From positions 930,001-994,000 of the forward strand of contig NZ_JAELVM010000002.1 of the NCBI RefSeq assembly GCF_016745235.1: a stretch of 64,000 bases of DNA. Direction: 5' to 3'. Of this stretch, positions 49,563 through 59,518 are shown in pieces. This DNA comes from Chryseobacterium endalhagicum (GTDB taxonomy: Bacteria; Bacteroidota; Bacteroidia; Flavobacteriales; Weeksellaceae). Each line of letters begins with the position of its first letter. Within the stretch, counting starts at the first letter, position 1. The position numbers were made by a program, and so were the translations under genes. The notes beneath the pieces were generated by a model, which was not told the DNA's origin, made no database searches, and was given only the letters and a program-made list of their open reading frames with translations.

Positions 49563-50534
49563 TTAGAAATCCCGGTTGCTTACAAATTTACTATCTAATT
49601 GATAATAAATTACATTAAAATGCGGGATTTTTTTCTCGAGGAAACCCGTTACATCCTGCAGCTGTTCCTGCGATATTTCTTCAACCTTTATCCTGAAGCC
49701 TTTGTTTAAATAATTCCCGAAATAGAAACCGTCCTTCATAATTTCCACCTCATTATCTGTAATTTTTTTGAATCCTGGATTCTGAAGATCCTTTTTAGAT
49801 AAAGCGTTGATCAATTTGTGCTTTTCAAGGTGATTCGTTACGATTCCCCACGAATAGATCGGCAGTGCGACTTCAATTTTTTTAATGGGATAATTCTCAA
49901 GTCCGGAAAGATAGCTTTTTAAAACGGTCACATCCAGAATCGAGTTTTTATTGGAATTTTCCAGCGGCGAGGAAGTAGAGTAGCACATCAGATACACTTT
50001 TTCTACCGGCGGAATTCCGGTCTGGCTTTTATCTTTCACCTGATGAAGACGCAGAGTACAGGTAATTTCTTTTCCCGAGACCTTTTTCAGTTCCCTTAAG
50101 AATTTAAAATAATCATCCCTTGTTCCTGCGGTCCAGTCACAGTCGATCTGAATTTCATTACTGATATTCAGTTTATAATCGTTTGCTTTCTTTTGAACCA
50201 GGTCATGAACGCTTTTCGCAAGAAACCGGATTTCTTCTGCGGAGATACGGTACATGGACTGATTCGTGATAAAAACTGTAGGAACAATTTTCTTTTCCGT
50301 CCGGAAGCTTTGATCTTTTGTAATGACAGCAACCGGCTGAAATTTTCCGGCAGACTTATCGATGTCGAAGAATCTGGTATACAGAAACGGAACGGAAGCC
50401 TTATCCAGAGCTTTTTTCTCGTTGTGATCCAGCTTAAGATGTGTTTTCCAGTAATAAAAAGTATAAGGATGACTTTCTTTCCTGCCACAGGAGACCATGA
50501 CAAGCAGAATGAAGAGGATCTTTAATGCTCTCAT
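49563..50534 (-). CDS. Lipoprotein with TIM-barrel glycosidase-like fold, putative
   Basis: A 323-residue lipoprotein (lipobox LVMVSCG, Cys16). Segments such as VPFLYTRFFDID, NEIQIDCDWTAGTRDDYFKF, TCTLRLHQVKD, VYLMCYSTSS and IEVALPIYSWGIV follow the beta/alpha alternation of a TIM barrel, like DUF3142-type proteins related to glycoside hydrolases. An acidic residue of DCDW could be catalytic, but that is not established. It overlaps the preceding gene by ATGA, so the two are coupled. Confidence 0.68.
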   Translation of the reverse strand: MRALKILFILLVMVSCGRKESHPYTFYYWKTHLKLDHNEKKALDKASVPFLYTRFFDIDKSAGKFQPVAVITKDQSFRTEKKIVPTVFITNQSMYRISAEEIRFLAKSVHDLVQKKANDYKLNISNEIQIDCDWTAGTRDDYFKFLRELKKVSGKEITCTLRLHQVKDKSQTGIPPVEKVYLMCYSTSSPLENSNKNSILDVTVLKSYLSGLENYPIKKIEVALPIYSWGIVTNHLEKHKLINALSKKDLQNPGFKKITDNEVEIMKDGFYFGNYLNKGFRIKVEEISQEQLQDVTGFLEKKIPHFNVIYYQLDSKFVSNRDF

Positions 50535-50950
50535 CGTTTATACAGTTCGCTTTCGCAGGTACAGATATCCTGTGTGGCACTTTCCATGCTGGAGCAGCAG
50601 TCTTCAGATTTTTGGATATTTCCGTCTTTGTCTGTAAGGTAGATATGATCCTTATCGAATTTTACGAAAAAATTTTCTTTATATTTTTTGAACACCACTT
50701 TCATGACTTTCGGATTGTATTTTCCGGCATTCATTTCTTCGGTAGTTTCAGTTCCGTCTGCCTGGTTCACCTGAACAAATCCGAAGTGAACATCTCCGTT
50801 TTTCTTTACATCCAGATAATAATGCGGCGTTCCGGATCCACTGAAGCCCTGAACAATATCGAAACTCCTGTATCCGGTAAAAGGAGCCTTTGTCTGTGCA
50901 AAAGACAAAACACTGATGCATAAGATCACTAAGCTGAAAATATTTTTCAT
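50531..50950 (-). CDS. Small secreted protein, unknown
   Basis: 139 residues from the ATG at 50950; the frame is open for 35 more codons upstream, but those lack any plausible start context. Signal peptide LVILCISVLSFAQ. A beta-rich domain (YRSFDIVQGFSGSGTPHYYL, FVKFDKDHIYLTDKDGN) ends in a Cys-rich tail (EDCCSSMESATQDICTCESE) with four cysteines. It is translationally coupled (ATGA) to the downstream TIM-barrel lipoprotein gene, suggesting joint export. No family is recognised. Confidence 0.72.
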   Translation of the reverse strand: MKNIFSLVILCISVLSFAQTKAPFTGYRSFDIVQGFSGSGTPHYYLDVKKNGDVHFGFVQVNQADGTETTEEMNAGKYNPKVMKVVFKKYKENFFVKFDKDHIYLTDKDGNIQKSEDCCSSMESATQDICTCESELYKR

Positions 50951-51047
50951 ATATTTTTTTTCAAAAGTAAAACTATTTAAGCAAAAATTAAACCGTAAAA
51001 ACCCGGTGATTGGAGGTTTGAGGGAATAATGAAGAAAAGAATTTTTA

Positions 51048-51250
51048 AACCGCAAAAGTCACAAAAGTTTTTTTACACTTTAGTTATTTTAAGGGGCAAG
51101 CTTTATGAATAAAAAGTACACTTAAGTTTTATGAAAATCTTCGATTTTCGTCTTACGTGAACTTACTGTTTTCTGGGTCGTTAAACTTTTAAAAACTAAT
51201 GTGTTCTTAAGTGTTTAAATAAATCAAAAACTTTTGTGCCTTTTGTGGTT
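51048..51250. repeat. Inverted-repeat element with CACAAAAGTTT ends
   Basis: The 379-bp gap before the small secreted protein gene holds no gene. AACCGCAAAAGTCACAAAAG (51048 onward) and its near-complement ending CCTTTTGTGGTT (51225-51250) bound a 203-bp unit, with a second inner inverted pair (ACACTTTAGTT and AACTAATGTGT). It resembles short dispersed elements common in Bacteroidota. Confidence 0.65.
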
Positions 51251-51276
51251 GAATTCTTTCCATCAGTACAAAGACA

Positions 51277-51302
51277 GAAAAACCATTCCAAAACGGAATG
51301 GT
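51277..51302 (-). terminator. Terminator of the glycerol operon
   Basis: An 8-bp perfect stem (51282-51289 with 51295-51302), loop AAAAC. On the minus strand TTTTTC follows. It lies 28 bp past the stop codon of the last gene. Confidence 0.85.
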
Positions 51303-51329
51303 CTTATATAATTAAGTTAAAAATTCAGA

Positions 51330-52130
51330 TTAGAATACCGTGGCCGCCAATTGAATTCTTGCGTATTTATTGGAAGGATTCCACATCGCCATCATAGAAA
51401 CCGGAAGACTGTAATGATCCGTGATCTTAATGGTTTTGCCGGCTTTTACGCCTACATTCACAATATCGAAGCTGTTTTTCCCGTTTCCGTAAAGGAAATT
51501 CCTGTCGTTCAGGGCAAATCCTGCGCCTACAAAAGCGTCCAGATTGACCTTCTGCCCGGAAATCACCGGATAACTTGCCTGGATATAGGTAGAATATTTA
51601 TTCTTTTTATAGCTGCCGTCGGCTTCCAGAACTACTTCACCTGCATTGGCTCCTCCGTACAGCATGATATCAGCTTCAATATTAAGCGGAAAAGCAGGTC
51701 CGAACGTATAATTGGTCCTAAGGTCGATAATGTGGGCCGTTCTTCTCTGGGAATAGCTGAAAATATCATCTGCAGCTACAGCCGTATTAATGTTCCTGGA
51801 ATTATACAGATCCCACAGTCCAATATAAAAACGGTTATGGGAATACTGGATATAATAGTTGATCTCTTTATAATGAGTCCCGTCTTTATCATCAGCCAGT
51901 GCCGAAGCTCCCCAGATCCCAATCTTCCATTTCTTTTCAGCATCCAGCGCATAGGAGAGATTTCCCATCACTACGGGTTTGTCTGTAATGATCAATCCTC
52001 TCCACAAATGGTTGTTTTGAATATTGGCTGTAAAATCCAGTCTGTTATTTTCCTTCGCGTCCTGGTTCTCCTGAGAGAATAGCTTTCCTGTGCCTAAAAT
52101 CATCAGGCATGCAATTTTTAAAAATTTCAT
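51330..52130 (-). CDS. Outer-membrane beta-barrel protein of the glycerol operon
   Basis: A 266-residue protein with a signal peptide (LMILGTGKLFSQ) and alternating amphipathic strands throughout. The end is aromatic (KYARIQLAATVF), typical of a beta-barrel inserted by Bam. No specific porin family is recognised. It follows glpF by 9 bp and is the last gene before the operon terminator. A role in passage of glycerol, or of a glycerol-containing compound, through the outer membrane is a reasonable inference from the neighbours. Confidence 0.72.
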   Translation of the reverse strand: MKFLKIACLMILGTGKLFSQENQDAKENNRLDFTANIQNNHLWRGLIITDKPVVMGNLSYALDAEKKWKIGIWGASALADDKDGTHYKEINYYIQYSHNRFYIGLWDLYNSRNINTAVAADDIFSYSQRRTAHIIDLRTNYTFGPAFPLNIEADIMLYGGANAGEVVLEADGSYKKNKYSTYIQASYPVISGQKVNLDAFVGAGFALNDRNFLYGNGKNSFDIVNVGVKAGKTIKITDHYSLPVSMMAMWNPSNKYARIQLAATVF

Positions 52131-52139
52131 CGGGTATTT

Positions 52140-52871
52140 TTAATGTATTATTCCAAATAGAACTGCTGCGATAATACTGCCCACGATAGGGCCTGCAACA
52201 GGAATCCAGGCATAGCTCCAGTCGCTGCCGCCTTTTACAGGAAGCAGGGAATGCATGATCCTCGGAGCAAGATCTCTGGCAGGATTGATGGCATAGCCGG
52301 TTGTTCCGCCAAGTGATAAACCGATGGCCCAAACCAGTAAGGTAACAGGAAGAGCGCCTACAGAACCGAGTCCTACTTTTGCAGTCGGGTCGGCATTCAG
52401 TGAAATACTCGGATCTGAAAAATGAAAGATAACAAAGACCAGTACAAAAGTTCCGATAATTTCACTGATCAGATTGGAAAATGTATTCCTGATCGCGGGT
52501 CCGGTGCTGAAACATGCCAGTTTAGCGCCTTCATCTTCCGTAATAGCGAAATGATCTTTGTTGAACAGCCAGACAAGGAAAGCACCAAGCATTCCGCCAA
52601 GCATCTGTGCTGCAATATAAGTGGGAACCAGGTCCCATGAAAACTTCCCTGCAGCAGCCAGACCGATGGTTACGGCCGGATTCAGATGGGCGCCGCTTGC
52701 CGGGCCTGCCACGGTAACTCCTACGAAAACAGCCAGCGCCCAGGCCGTCGTAATGACGATCCATCCTGAATTGTTTCCTTTGGTATCTTTTAAGACAACA
52801 TTGGCTACAACGCCGTTGCCTAGTAGTATAAGAAGCATTGTTCCTGTAAGTTCTGCGATAAATGGGGTCAT
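52140..52871 (-). CDS. glpF: Glycerol uptake facilitator (aquaglyceroporin)
   Basis: A 243-residue MIP-family channel with six transmembrane helices and two NPA boxes, HLNPAVTIGLAA near residues 62-73 and GYAINPARDLAPR near 196-208. The Asp after the second NPAR is the glycerol-channel signature, not the water-channel one. It lets glycerol into the cell, where GlpK traps it. It lies between glpK and the OM barrel gene. Confidence 0.95.
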   Translation of the reverse strand: MTPFIAELTGTMLLILLGNGVVANVVLKDTKGNNSGWIVITTAWALAVFVGVTVAGPASGAHLNPAVTIGLAAAGKFSWDLVPTYIAAQMLGGMLGAFLVWLFNKDHFAITEDEGAKLACFSTGPAIRNTFSNLISEIIGTFVLVFVIFHFSDPSISLNADPTAKVGLGSVGALPVTLLVWAIGLSLGGTTGYAINPARDLAPRIMHSLLPVKGGSDWSYAWIPVAGPIVGSIIAAVLFGIIH

Positions 52872-52893
52872 GAGTAGTTTTTTTAGTTAGGAG

Positions 52894-54390
52894 TTAATCT
52901 TCGATCCAGTTTTGAGAACGGGTGACCGCTTTTTTCCAGAAATGGATCATCTTATCCGCTTTTTCCTTGTCTACTTTTGGGTGGAAATCCTCGTCTACAA
53001 CCCATTGAGACTGGATCTCATTGATGTCTTTCCAGTACCCGACAGCTAAACCTGCAAGATAAGCTGCGCCTAAAGCAGTGGTTTCGAGCGTTTTCGGCCT
53101 CGTGATTTTAAAACCAAAAAGATCTGACTGTATCTGCATCAGAAGATCGCTTGCAGAAGCACCTCCGTCTACTCTCAGTTCAAGACTTGGTCTTCCGGAA
53201 TCTGCTTCCATGGCTTTTACAATATCATATACCTGAAATGCAATTCCTTCCAGAGTAGCTCTTGCGATATGTCCGTTAGTAGTTCCGCGGGTTACTCCTA
53301 CGATAGTTCCTCTGGCATACTGATCCCAGTAAGGGGCACCCAGTCCTGTTAATGCAGGAACGAAATAAACACCTCCGTTATCTTCAACGCTTGCCGCAAG
53401 ATCGTTCACTTCTTCGGAAGTATGGATAAGTTTAAGCCCGTCTCTCAGCCACTGTATCGCTGCACCGCCCACAAATACGCTTCCTTCCAGTGCGTAATTC
53501 ACTTCGCCATTGATTTTCCATGCAACTGTTGTCAGAAGATTGTTTTTAGAAGAAACGGCTTCTTTTCCGGTGTTCATTAATAAGAAGCATCCTGTTCCGT
53601 ACGTATTTTTTACCATTCCCGGAGTAATGCACATCTGTCCGAATAAAGCAGCCTGCTGGTCGCCTGCAATTCCTGCAATCGGAATTTTGGTGGAAAACAG
53701 AGTGGTGGCTGTCTCGCCGTAGATTTCGCTGCTCTGTTTCACTTCAGGAAGTACAGATCTAGGAATATCAAATAAATCCAGAAGATCCTGATCCCATTCT
53801 AAGGTGTGGATATTAAGAAGCATGGTTCTGCTCGCGTTGGAAACGTCCGTGATGAACATTTTTCCGCGGGTAAGTTTCCATACCAGCCAGGTATCAACGG
53901 TTCCGAAACATATTTTCCCTTCTGCCGCTTTTTCTCTTGCGCCTTCTACGTTATCCAGAATCCATTTCAGTTTGGTCGCTGAAAAATAAGCATCCAGTAC
54001 AAGTCCGGTTTTCTCTTTGATGGTGTCGGTGTGGCCCTGTTCTTTTAATTCATCACAATACTTGGCGGTTCTTCTGTCCTGCCATACGATAGCATTGTAA
54101 ATAGGTTCACCGGTTTCTTTGTCCCACACTATGGTGGTTTCACGTTGATTGGTAATCCCGATGGCGGCTACTTCCAGTCCGGAAATGCCAGCTTTGGCGA
54201 TGATCTCGGCGGCCACTGATATCTGTGACGACCATATTTCATTGGGATCGTGTTCTACCCAGCCCGGGGTAGGGAAGATCTGTTCAAAATTTTTCTGGGA
54301 GATGTATTCTATAGCTCCGCTGTGATTGAATAAAATGGCTCTGGAGGATGTTGTCCCCTGGTCCAGAGCGAGAATCAGTTTTTCCTTCAT
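52894..54390 (-). CDS. glpK: Glycerol kinase
   Basis: A 498-residue FGGY kinase making sn-glycerol 3-phosphate from glycerol and ATP. N-terminal phosphate loop [15 protein letters not shown] (Asp10), [17 protein letters not shown], the FGGY signature region [19 protein letters not shown] and the C-terminal [15 protein letters not shown] are all intact; length is exactly that of the family. It starts 11 bp after the end of glpD. Confidence 0.97.
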   Translation of the reverse strand: MKEKLILALDQGTTSSRAILFNHSGAIEYISQKNFEQIFPTPGWVEHDPNEIWSSQISVAAEIIAKAGISGLEVAAIGITNQRETTIVWDKETGEPIYNAIVWQDRRTAKYCDELKEQGHTDTIKEKTGLVLDAYFSATKLKWILDNVEGAREKAAEGKICFGTVDTWLVWKLTRGKMFITDVSNASRTMLLNIHTLEWDQDLLDLFDIPRSVLPEVKQSSEIYGETATTLFSTKIPIAGIAGDQQAALFGQMCITPGMVKNTYGTGCFLLMNTGKEAVSSKNNLLTTVAWKINGEVNYALEGSVFVGGAAIQWLRDGLKLIHTSEEVNDLAASVEDNGGVYFVPALTGLGAPYWDQYARGTIVGVTRGTTNGHIARATLEGIAFQVYDIVKAMEADSGRPSLELRVDGGASASDLLMQIQSDLFGFKITRPKTLETTALGAAYLAGLAVGYWKDINEIQSQWVVDEDFHPKVDKEKADKMIHFWKKAVTRSQNWIED

Positions 54391-54401
54391 ACTGCAAATT
54401 T

Positions 54402-56000
54402 TTAGTTATGAGTAATAGTTTTGGGAGTGTAAGGAGTTAACAAATATCCTTTTGCTAATTCAATAAATTCTTTTTCCTGTTCGTTGGCCCATTCCTGGGA
54501 GTGTCCTTTTTCTTTGGCGATAAGCTGTGCAATAGTATGAGCACTGTCGATAGCAGCTCTTGCATCTAAAAATAAAAGACGGACTCTTCGGGCGAGAATA
54601 TCCTCTATGGTTTCTGCCATTTCATATCTTATGGCCCAAACCGCTTCTGCGATAGTAAAAGCGTGGTCCGGATGTATTTTTTGAGCATATTCAGGGTTGC
54701 TGCCCTGTAATGATTTTATAGCCGGAATATCTGATCCGTAAACATACAGATGGTTGGTACGGTCTACAAGCTCAGCTTTCATATTCCCGTGGATAGAAAG
54801 GTTTTCCGTTTGAGAAGGTCCTCCGTTCAGATGAAGGATTTCTACTGCCTTGTCAACGGTGTCCTGCGCCATTTTACGGTAAGTGGTCCATTTTCCACCG
54901 ATAATGGAAACCAAACCTGTATCGGAAGCAATAACCTTATGGCTTCGGGAAACTTCTTTAGTGCTTTTTCCTCCTTCTTTTGGAGCGGCAAGCGGTCTCA
55001 GACCTGCGAACATTGATTTTACATCTTCTCTCGTCGGTTTTTTGGCTAAATATTGTCTGGCCGTATTTAAAACGAAATTAATTTCAGATTCCAGAGCGTG
55101 TGGTTCAAAGCTCGGGCTTTCTAAAAGGGTATCTGTAGTTCCCACCAATGCTCTGTCGTGCCATGGAACAACAAAAAGAACCCTGCCGTCTGAAGTTTTC
55201 GGGATCATGATGGCATCGTCGCTTTTCAGGAAAGATTTATCCAGAACCAAATGGATGCCCTGGCTTGGAACAACATATTTACCATGTTTGGGATTATTCA
55301 TATTCAGGATATCATTCGTGAATACACCTGTTGCATTGATCACCGCTTTTGCACGAAGCTCATACTGCTGGTTGGAAAACTGATCTTCTGCCTTCACCCC
55401 GTTTATTTTTCCGGATTCATTTTTCAGAAGTCCGGTTACTTTCATATAATTAACAGCACTTCCTCCTTTTTCAATAAGAGTCTGGGTTAAATTAATGGCG
55501 AGTCGGGCATCATCAAACTGTCCGTCCTGATACACGACACCGCTTGCGAGGTTGTGCTGTTCAATGGTCGGAAGCTTTTCAACGGTTTTGGCTTTACTGA
55601 TGTATTTTGTTTTCCCCAGGCTGAGTTTTCCGGCAAGGAAATCATAGATGGACAGTCCTATCTTATAATAGATTCCTCCCCACCAGGTATAGTTGGGAAT
55701 AATGAATGATTGGTTCTTTACTACATGTGCTGCATTCTGGGCAAGCAGTCCTCTTTCTTTCAGGGCTTCTTTTACAAGGCCTACATCGCCCTGGGCAAGG
55801 TATCTTACACCGCCGTGTACCAGCTTGGTGCTTCGGCTGGATGTTGCTTTTGCAAAATCATGGGATTCCAGAAGAAGGGTTTTGAATCCTCTGCTGGCTG
55901 CATCCAATGCTGATCCTAAACCGCTGGCGCCACCACCAATGACGATAAAGTCCCATTCCTGGATACTTGTTAATTTACTGATTTCTTCGTTTCGTTTCAT
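54402..56000 (-). CDS. glpD: Glycerol-3-phosphate dehydrogenase (FAD)
   Basis: A 532-residue flavoenzyme that oxidises glycerol 3-phosphate to dihydroxyacetone phosphate and feeds electrons to the quinone pool at the inner membrane. The FAD-binding Rossmann start [20 protein letters not shown], then [14 protein letters not shown] and the later [16 protein letters not shown], match GlpD. It is the first gene of the operon. The control region upstream holds tandem copies of ATGTTTCGTTT. Confidence 0.96.
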   Translation of the reverse strand: MKRNEEISKLTSIQEWDFIVIGGGASGLGSALDAASRGFKTLLLESHDFAKATSSRSTKLVHGGVRYLAQGDVGLVKEALKERGLLAQNAAHVVKNQSFIIPNYTWWGGIYYKIGLSIYDFLAGKLSLGKTKYISKAKTVEKLPTIEQHNLASGVVYQDGQFDDARLAINLTQTLIEKGGSAVNYMKVTGLLKNESGKINGVKAEDQFSNQQYELRAKAVINATGVFTNDILNMNNPKHGKYVVPSQGIHLVLDKSFLKSDDAIMIPKTSDGRVLFVVPWHDRALVGTTDTLLESPSFEPHALESEINFVLNTARQYLAKKPTREDVKSMFAGLRPLAAPKEGGKSTKEVSRSHKVIASDTGLVSIIGGKWTTYRKMAQDTVDKAVEILHLNGGPSQTENLSIHGNMKAELVDRTNHLYVYGSDIPAIKSLQGSNPEYAQKIHPDHAFTIAEAVWAIRYEMAETIEDILARRVRLLFLDARAAIDSAHTIAQLIAKEKGHSQEWANEQEKEFIELAKGYLLTPYTPKTITHN

Positions 56001-56002
56001 AA

Positions 56003-56074
56003 ATGTTTCGTTTATGTTTCGTTTTCAAATGTATAAATTAAAAATGAAACTAAAAAGAAAATAAATGAAATTTT
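56003..56074. promoter_or_regulatory. Divergent glpD-glpR control region with repeated operator motifs
   Basis: Two head-to-tail copies of ATGTTTCGTTT (56003-56013 and 56014-56024) sit just before the glpD start; the spacing of 11 bp is one DNA turn. Reverse-type copies, AAAATGAAAC (56041-56050) and AAATGAAATTTT (56063-56074), lie toward the regulator. A -7 box for glpD (TACATTTG, minus strand 56026-56033) lies among them. DeoR-type repressors often bind such repeated TTTCRT-like words. Confidence 0.65.
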
Positions 56075-56117
56075 AACGGTCTCGAAAAAAAATGGTATTT
56101 TTGATGAAAGAATCAGA

Positions 56118-56882
56118 ATGGAAAAGTTAATACCAAGGCATAACGACATATTAAAGGAGCTGGATGAAAAAGGGCATGTTCTTGTACAGGATCTGTGTGA
56201 GAAGTTCAATGTTTCGTCAGTTACGGTCCGAAAGGATCTGAATTATCTCGAAAGCCTGGGGCTTCTTTTCCGAAACCATGGAGGAGCAAGCAAGCATATA
56301 AGGTATGCTTACGAAAGAAATGTGGATGAAAAGGAAAATATCAATGTGGAGGCCAAACAGAATATTGCCAAGGCGGCTTTACAATTGATTCAGGAGAATG
56401 ACTGCATTATTCTCGCTTCAGGAACCACGATGCATTATCTTGCGAGGATGCTGGTGAACTTTGGCCCGCTTACGGTTCTTACGTCTTCTTTAAGAGTAGC
56501 GATAGAGCTTTGCAATAATCCTAATATTAATATTATACAGCTGGGCGGAGAAGTCCGTAAAAGTTCTACTTCCATAGTAGGTTCCATTTCTGAAGGAATT
56601 CTGAAACAGTTTTCATGTAACAAACTTTTTCTGGGTGTGGATGGAATTGATATTGATTTCGGGATCAGTACATCGAATGCTGCAGAAGCACATTTGAATC
56701 AGCTTATGATAGAATGTTCCGAAAAAGTGGTGATTCTTGGGGATTCCTCGAAACTGAACAAAAAAGGTTTTGGAAAGATTGCGCCTTTGGATAAGGTGGA
56801 TTATCTTATTACGGATGCTGATATCTGTGAAGAGAACAGAGTGGCACTGGAAGAAAAAGGGGTTACGGTTATTGTAAAATAA
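56118..56882 (+). CDS. DeoR/GlpR-family repressor
   Basis: A 254-residue regulator. An N-terminal helix-turn-helix (about 6-56, DILKELDEKGHVLVQDLCEK and then VSSVTVRKDLNYLE) is followed by a sugar-phosphate-sensing DeoR domain (about 75-235, LASGTTMHYLARML, VIILGDSSKLNKKGFGKIA). It is divergent from the glycerol operon, so glycerol 3-phosphate is the likely inducer, as for GlpR of E. coli. A -7 box TATTTTTG lies at 56096-56103. Confidence 0.88.
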   Translation: MEKLIPRHNDILKELDEKGHVLVQDLCEKFNVSSVTVRKDLNYLESLGLLFRNHGGASKHIRYAYERNVDEKENINVEAKQNIAKAALQLIQENDCIILASGTTMHYLARMLVNFGPLTVLTSSLRVAIELCNNPNINIIQLGGEVRKSSTSIVGSISEGILKQFSCNKLFLGVDGIDIDFGISTSNAAEAHLNQLMIECSEKVVILGDSSKLNKKGFGKIAPLDKVDYLITDADICEENRVALEEKGVTVIVK

Positions 56883-56993
56883 ACTTCTTTTCAATTTATT
56901 TTTCAAAATCCAAAATAATTTCGCTGAAAATTTCGTCCGAATTTTTTCAAAATCATCTAATTGATTAAAAATCAAAATATTTTACCTGAAATA

Positions 56994-57024
56994 TTTGTCA
57001 GTTCTAAAAATATTCATAAATTTG
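56994..57024 (+). promoter_or_regulatory. Promoter of the rplC (S10-spc) operon
   Basis: TTTG (56994-56997), exactly 19 bp and TAAATTTG (57017-57024) form a perfect Bacteroidota promoter. It leaves a leader of about 100 nt before rplC, which may carry control by an L4-like mechanism. Confidence 0.85.
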
Positions 57025-57131
57025 CACACTCCATTTTAGGGGCGTAGTATGCCTATATCAAAAGTAGAAATTACTTCAGACCTCCTAAATATGTAGGAAT
57101 TAGAAAGATAAATTTTATTATAATATAAACA

Positions 57132-57758
57132 ATGTCAGGTATTATTGGTAAAAAAATCGGTATGACGTCTTTGTTTAACGAAGAAGGAAAAAACATTCCT
57201 TGTACAGTTATTCAGGCTGGTCCATGCTCGGTTTTACAGGTCAGAACCATAGAAAAGGACGGCTACAAGTCAGTTCAGTTAGGTTTCGATGACAAGAGTG
57301 AAAAGAACGTAGGTAAAGCGTTAGCTGGCCATTTCAAAAAGGCTGGTTCTGCTCCAAAAGCTAAGTTGGTAGAATTCTACAGAGAATTCGTAGACGAAGT
57401 GAAAGTAGGAGAAGAAGTAAAAGTTGATTTATTCTCTGAAGGAGAATTTGTTGACGTAACAGGAACTTCAAAAGGTAAAGGTTTCCAGGGTGTTGTTAAA
57501 AGACATGGCTTTGGAGGTGTAATGCAAGCTACTCATGGTCAGCACAACAGACTTAGAGCTCCAGGTTCTATCGGTGCTGGATCTGATCCTTCGAGAGTAT
57601 TCAAAGGAATGAGAATGGCGGGTAGAATGGGAGGTAAGCAGGTAACTGTACAAAACCTTCAGGTATTAAAAGTGGATCAAGAACAAAATCTTTTAGTAGT
57701 AAAAGGTGCTGTTCCGGGAGCTAAAAATTCTTATGTAATTATCAGAAAATGGAACTAG
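57132..57758 (+). CDS. rplC: 50S ribosomal protein L3
   Basis: A 208-residue protein that nucleates 50S assembly and reaches the peptidyl-transferase centre. It starts [20 protein letters not shown], and the conserved loop [21 protein letters not shown] is intact; length is normal. It opens the second half of the cluster and overlaps rplD by 10 bp. Confidence 0.97.
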   Translation: MSGIIGKKIGMTSLFNEEGKNIPCTVIQAGPCSVLQVRTIEKDGYKSVQLGFDDKSEKNVGKALAGHFKKAGSAPKAKLVEFYREFVDEVKVGEEVKVDLFSEGEFVDVTGTSKGKGFQGVVKRHGFGGVMQATHGQHNRLRAPGSIGAGSDPSRVFKGMRMAGRMGGKQVTVQNLQVLKVDQEQNLLVVKGAVPGAKNSYVIIRKWN

Positions 57759-58378
57759 TAGTATTAAATACATCAGGAAAAGAGACCGGAAGAAAAGTAA
57801 CTCTAGACGAAACAGTATTCGGAATTGAGCCAAATCAGCACGCGGTTTACTTAGAAGTTAAACAGTACCTTGCTGCACAAAGACAAGGGACTCATAAAGC
57901 AAAAGAAAGAAGCGAAATTACTGCTTCTACTAAAAAGCTTAAGAAGCAAAAAGGATCTGGTTCTGCTAGATATGGTGATATCAAATCTCCAACTTTCAGA
58001 GGTGGAGGTAGAGTATTCGGACCAAAACCAAGAGACTACAGATTCAAATTGAACAAAGCTCTTAAGAGATTGGCTAAAAAATCTGTTCTTTCTCAGAAAT
58101 TGAGAGACAACAGCATTAAAGTATTAGAGGCTTTCAATTTCGAAACTCCTAAAACTAAAGAGTTTATCAACATCAATAACGCTTTAGGATTCGAAGGTAA
58201 AAAATCTCTTTACATTTTAGATGAAGCAAACAAGAATGTTTATTTGTCTTCAAGAAACCTACCTAAGACTAAAGTTCTTACTTACAACGAAATTAGTTCT
58301 TATGACCTAATCAATGCAGGTGAGATCGTATTCTTAGAAGGTGCTATCGAGAAATTCCAAGAAAATTTAAAGAAATAA
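57749..58378 (+). CDS. rplD: 50S ribosomal protein L4
   Basis: A 209-residue exit-tunnel protein with the extended loop ([38 protein letters not shown]) intact, of normal length. Its start overlaps the end of rplC by 10 bp, which couples their translation. In E. coli L4 represses this operon; whether it does so here is not visible. Confidence 0.97.
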   Translation: MELVVLNTSGKETGRKVTLDETVFGIEPNQHAVYLEVKQYLAAQRQGTHKAKERSEITASTKKLKKQKGSGSARYGDIKSPTFRGGGRVFGPKPRDYRFKLNKALKRLAKKSVLSQKLRDNSIKVLEAFNFETPKTKEFININNALGFEGKKSLYILDEANKNVYLSSRNLPKTKVLTYNEISSYDLINAGEIVFLEGAIEKFQENLKK

Positions 58379-58381
58379 ATC

Positions 58382-58672
58382 ATGTCACTTATTATTAAAC
58401 CAGTTATCTCAGAAAAGGCTAATTACCTTACAGATTTAAGAGGTTCTTATTCTTTCTTAGTAGATCCTAAGGCTAATAAGATCCAGATTAAAAAAGCTGT
58501 TGAAGCAGCTTACGGTGTAAAAGTAGCAGACGTTAATACAATGATTTATGCTCCGAAGGTTTCTTCAAAGTACACTAAAAAAGGTCTTCAAGTAGGAAAG
58601 ACAAACAAATTGAAAAAAGCGGTAATCAAACTTGCTGAAGGTGAGGTTATCGATATTTTTGCTGTAAATTAA
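58382..58672 (+). CDS. rplW: 50S ribosomal protein L23
   Basis: A 96-residue protein at the tunnel exit, docking site for trigger factor and SRP. Starts MSLIIKPVISEKANYLTD, and has the usual VDPKANKIQIKKAVEAAYGV region. It follows rplD by 3 bp. Confidence 0.97.
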   Translation: MSLIIKPVISEKANYLTDLRGSYSFLVDPKANKIQIKKAVEAAYGVKVADVNTMIYAPKVSSKYTKKGLQVGKTNKLKKAVIKLAEGEVIDIFAVN

Positions 58673-58694
58673 TTATTAATTATAAATAATAGTA

Positions 58695-59516
58695 ATGTCT
58701 GTTAGAAAATTAAAACCTATCACCCCAGGACAGAGATTCAGAATTGTAAACAATTTTGAGGAAATTACTACCAACAAACCAGAGAAATCTCTAACAGTTG
58801 GTATTAGTAAGTCAGGTGGACGTAACCAAACTGGTAAAATGACCATGCGTTACACCGGAGGTGGACACAAAAAGAAATACAGAATTATCGACTTCAAAAG
58901 AAACAAGCATGACGTTGAAGCAACGGTTAAGACTGTAGAATATGATCCAAACAGAACTGCATTTATCGCTTTATTAGAATACGCAGATGGAGAGAAGAGA
59001 TACATCATCGCTCCAAACGGTATCAAAGTAGATCAGAAAGTAGTTTCAGGAGAAAGCGTAGAACCGAATGTAGGGAACGCAATGAAATTGAAAAACATTC
59101 CATTGGGTACTGTAATTTCTTGTGTTGAAATGAAGCCTGGACAAGGTGCTATTTTAGCAAGAAGTGCTGGTTCTTCAGCTCAATTAACTTCAAGAGACGG
59201 AAAATATGCCATCATCAAATTGCCTTCAGGAGAATCTAGAATGATCCTTACTGAGTGTTATGCAATGATTGGATCTGTTTCTAACTCTGATCATCAGTTA
59301 ACTGTTTCAGGTAAGGCTGGTAGAAGCAGATGGTTAGGTAGAAGACCTAGAACTAGACCGGTAGTAATGAACCCTGTAGATCACCCAATGGGAGGTGGTG
59401 AAGGACGTTCTTCTGGAGGTCACCCAAGATCTAGAAACGGTAAGCCGGCTAAAGGTTACAAAACTAGAAAGAAAAACAAAGTGTCTAACCGTTACATCGT
59501 ATCTAAAAGAAAATAA
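58695..59516 (+). CDS. rplB: 50S ribosomal protein L2
   Basis: A 273-residue protein essential for subunit joining and peptidyl transfer. The near-invariant C-terminal region [19 protein letters not shown], with its functional histidine, is intact. Length is normal. Follows rplW by 22 bp. Confidence 0.98.
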   Translation: MSVRKLKPITPGQRFRIVNNFEEITTNKPEKSLTVGISKSGGRNQTGKMTMRYTGGGHKKKYRIIDFKRNKHDVEATVKTVEYDPNRTAFIALLEYADGEKRYIIAPNGIKVDQKVVSGESVEPNVGNAMKLKNIPLGTVISCVEMKPGQGAILARSAGSSAQLTSRDGKYAIIKLPSGESRMILTECYAMIGSVSNSDHQLTVSGKAGRSRWLGRRPRTRPVVMNPVDHPMGGGEGRSSGGHPRSRNGKPAKGYKTRKKNKVSNRYIVSKRK

Positions 59517-59518
59517 TT

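Noticed and set aside
50951..51055. 35-codon upstream extension of the small secreted protein
   Set aside because: The signal peptide begins at the ATG at 50950; the extension reaches into the repeat region and would hide it.
54883..55383. Plus-strand frame of 166 codons opposite glpD
   Set aside because: Antisense to the conserved FAD enzyme; no start context or domain.
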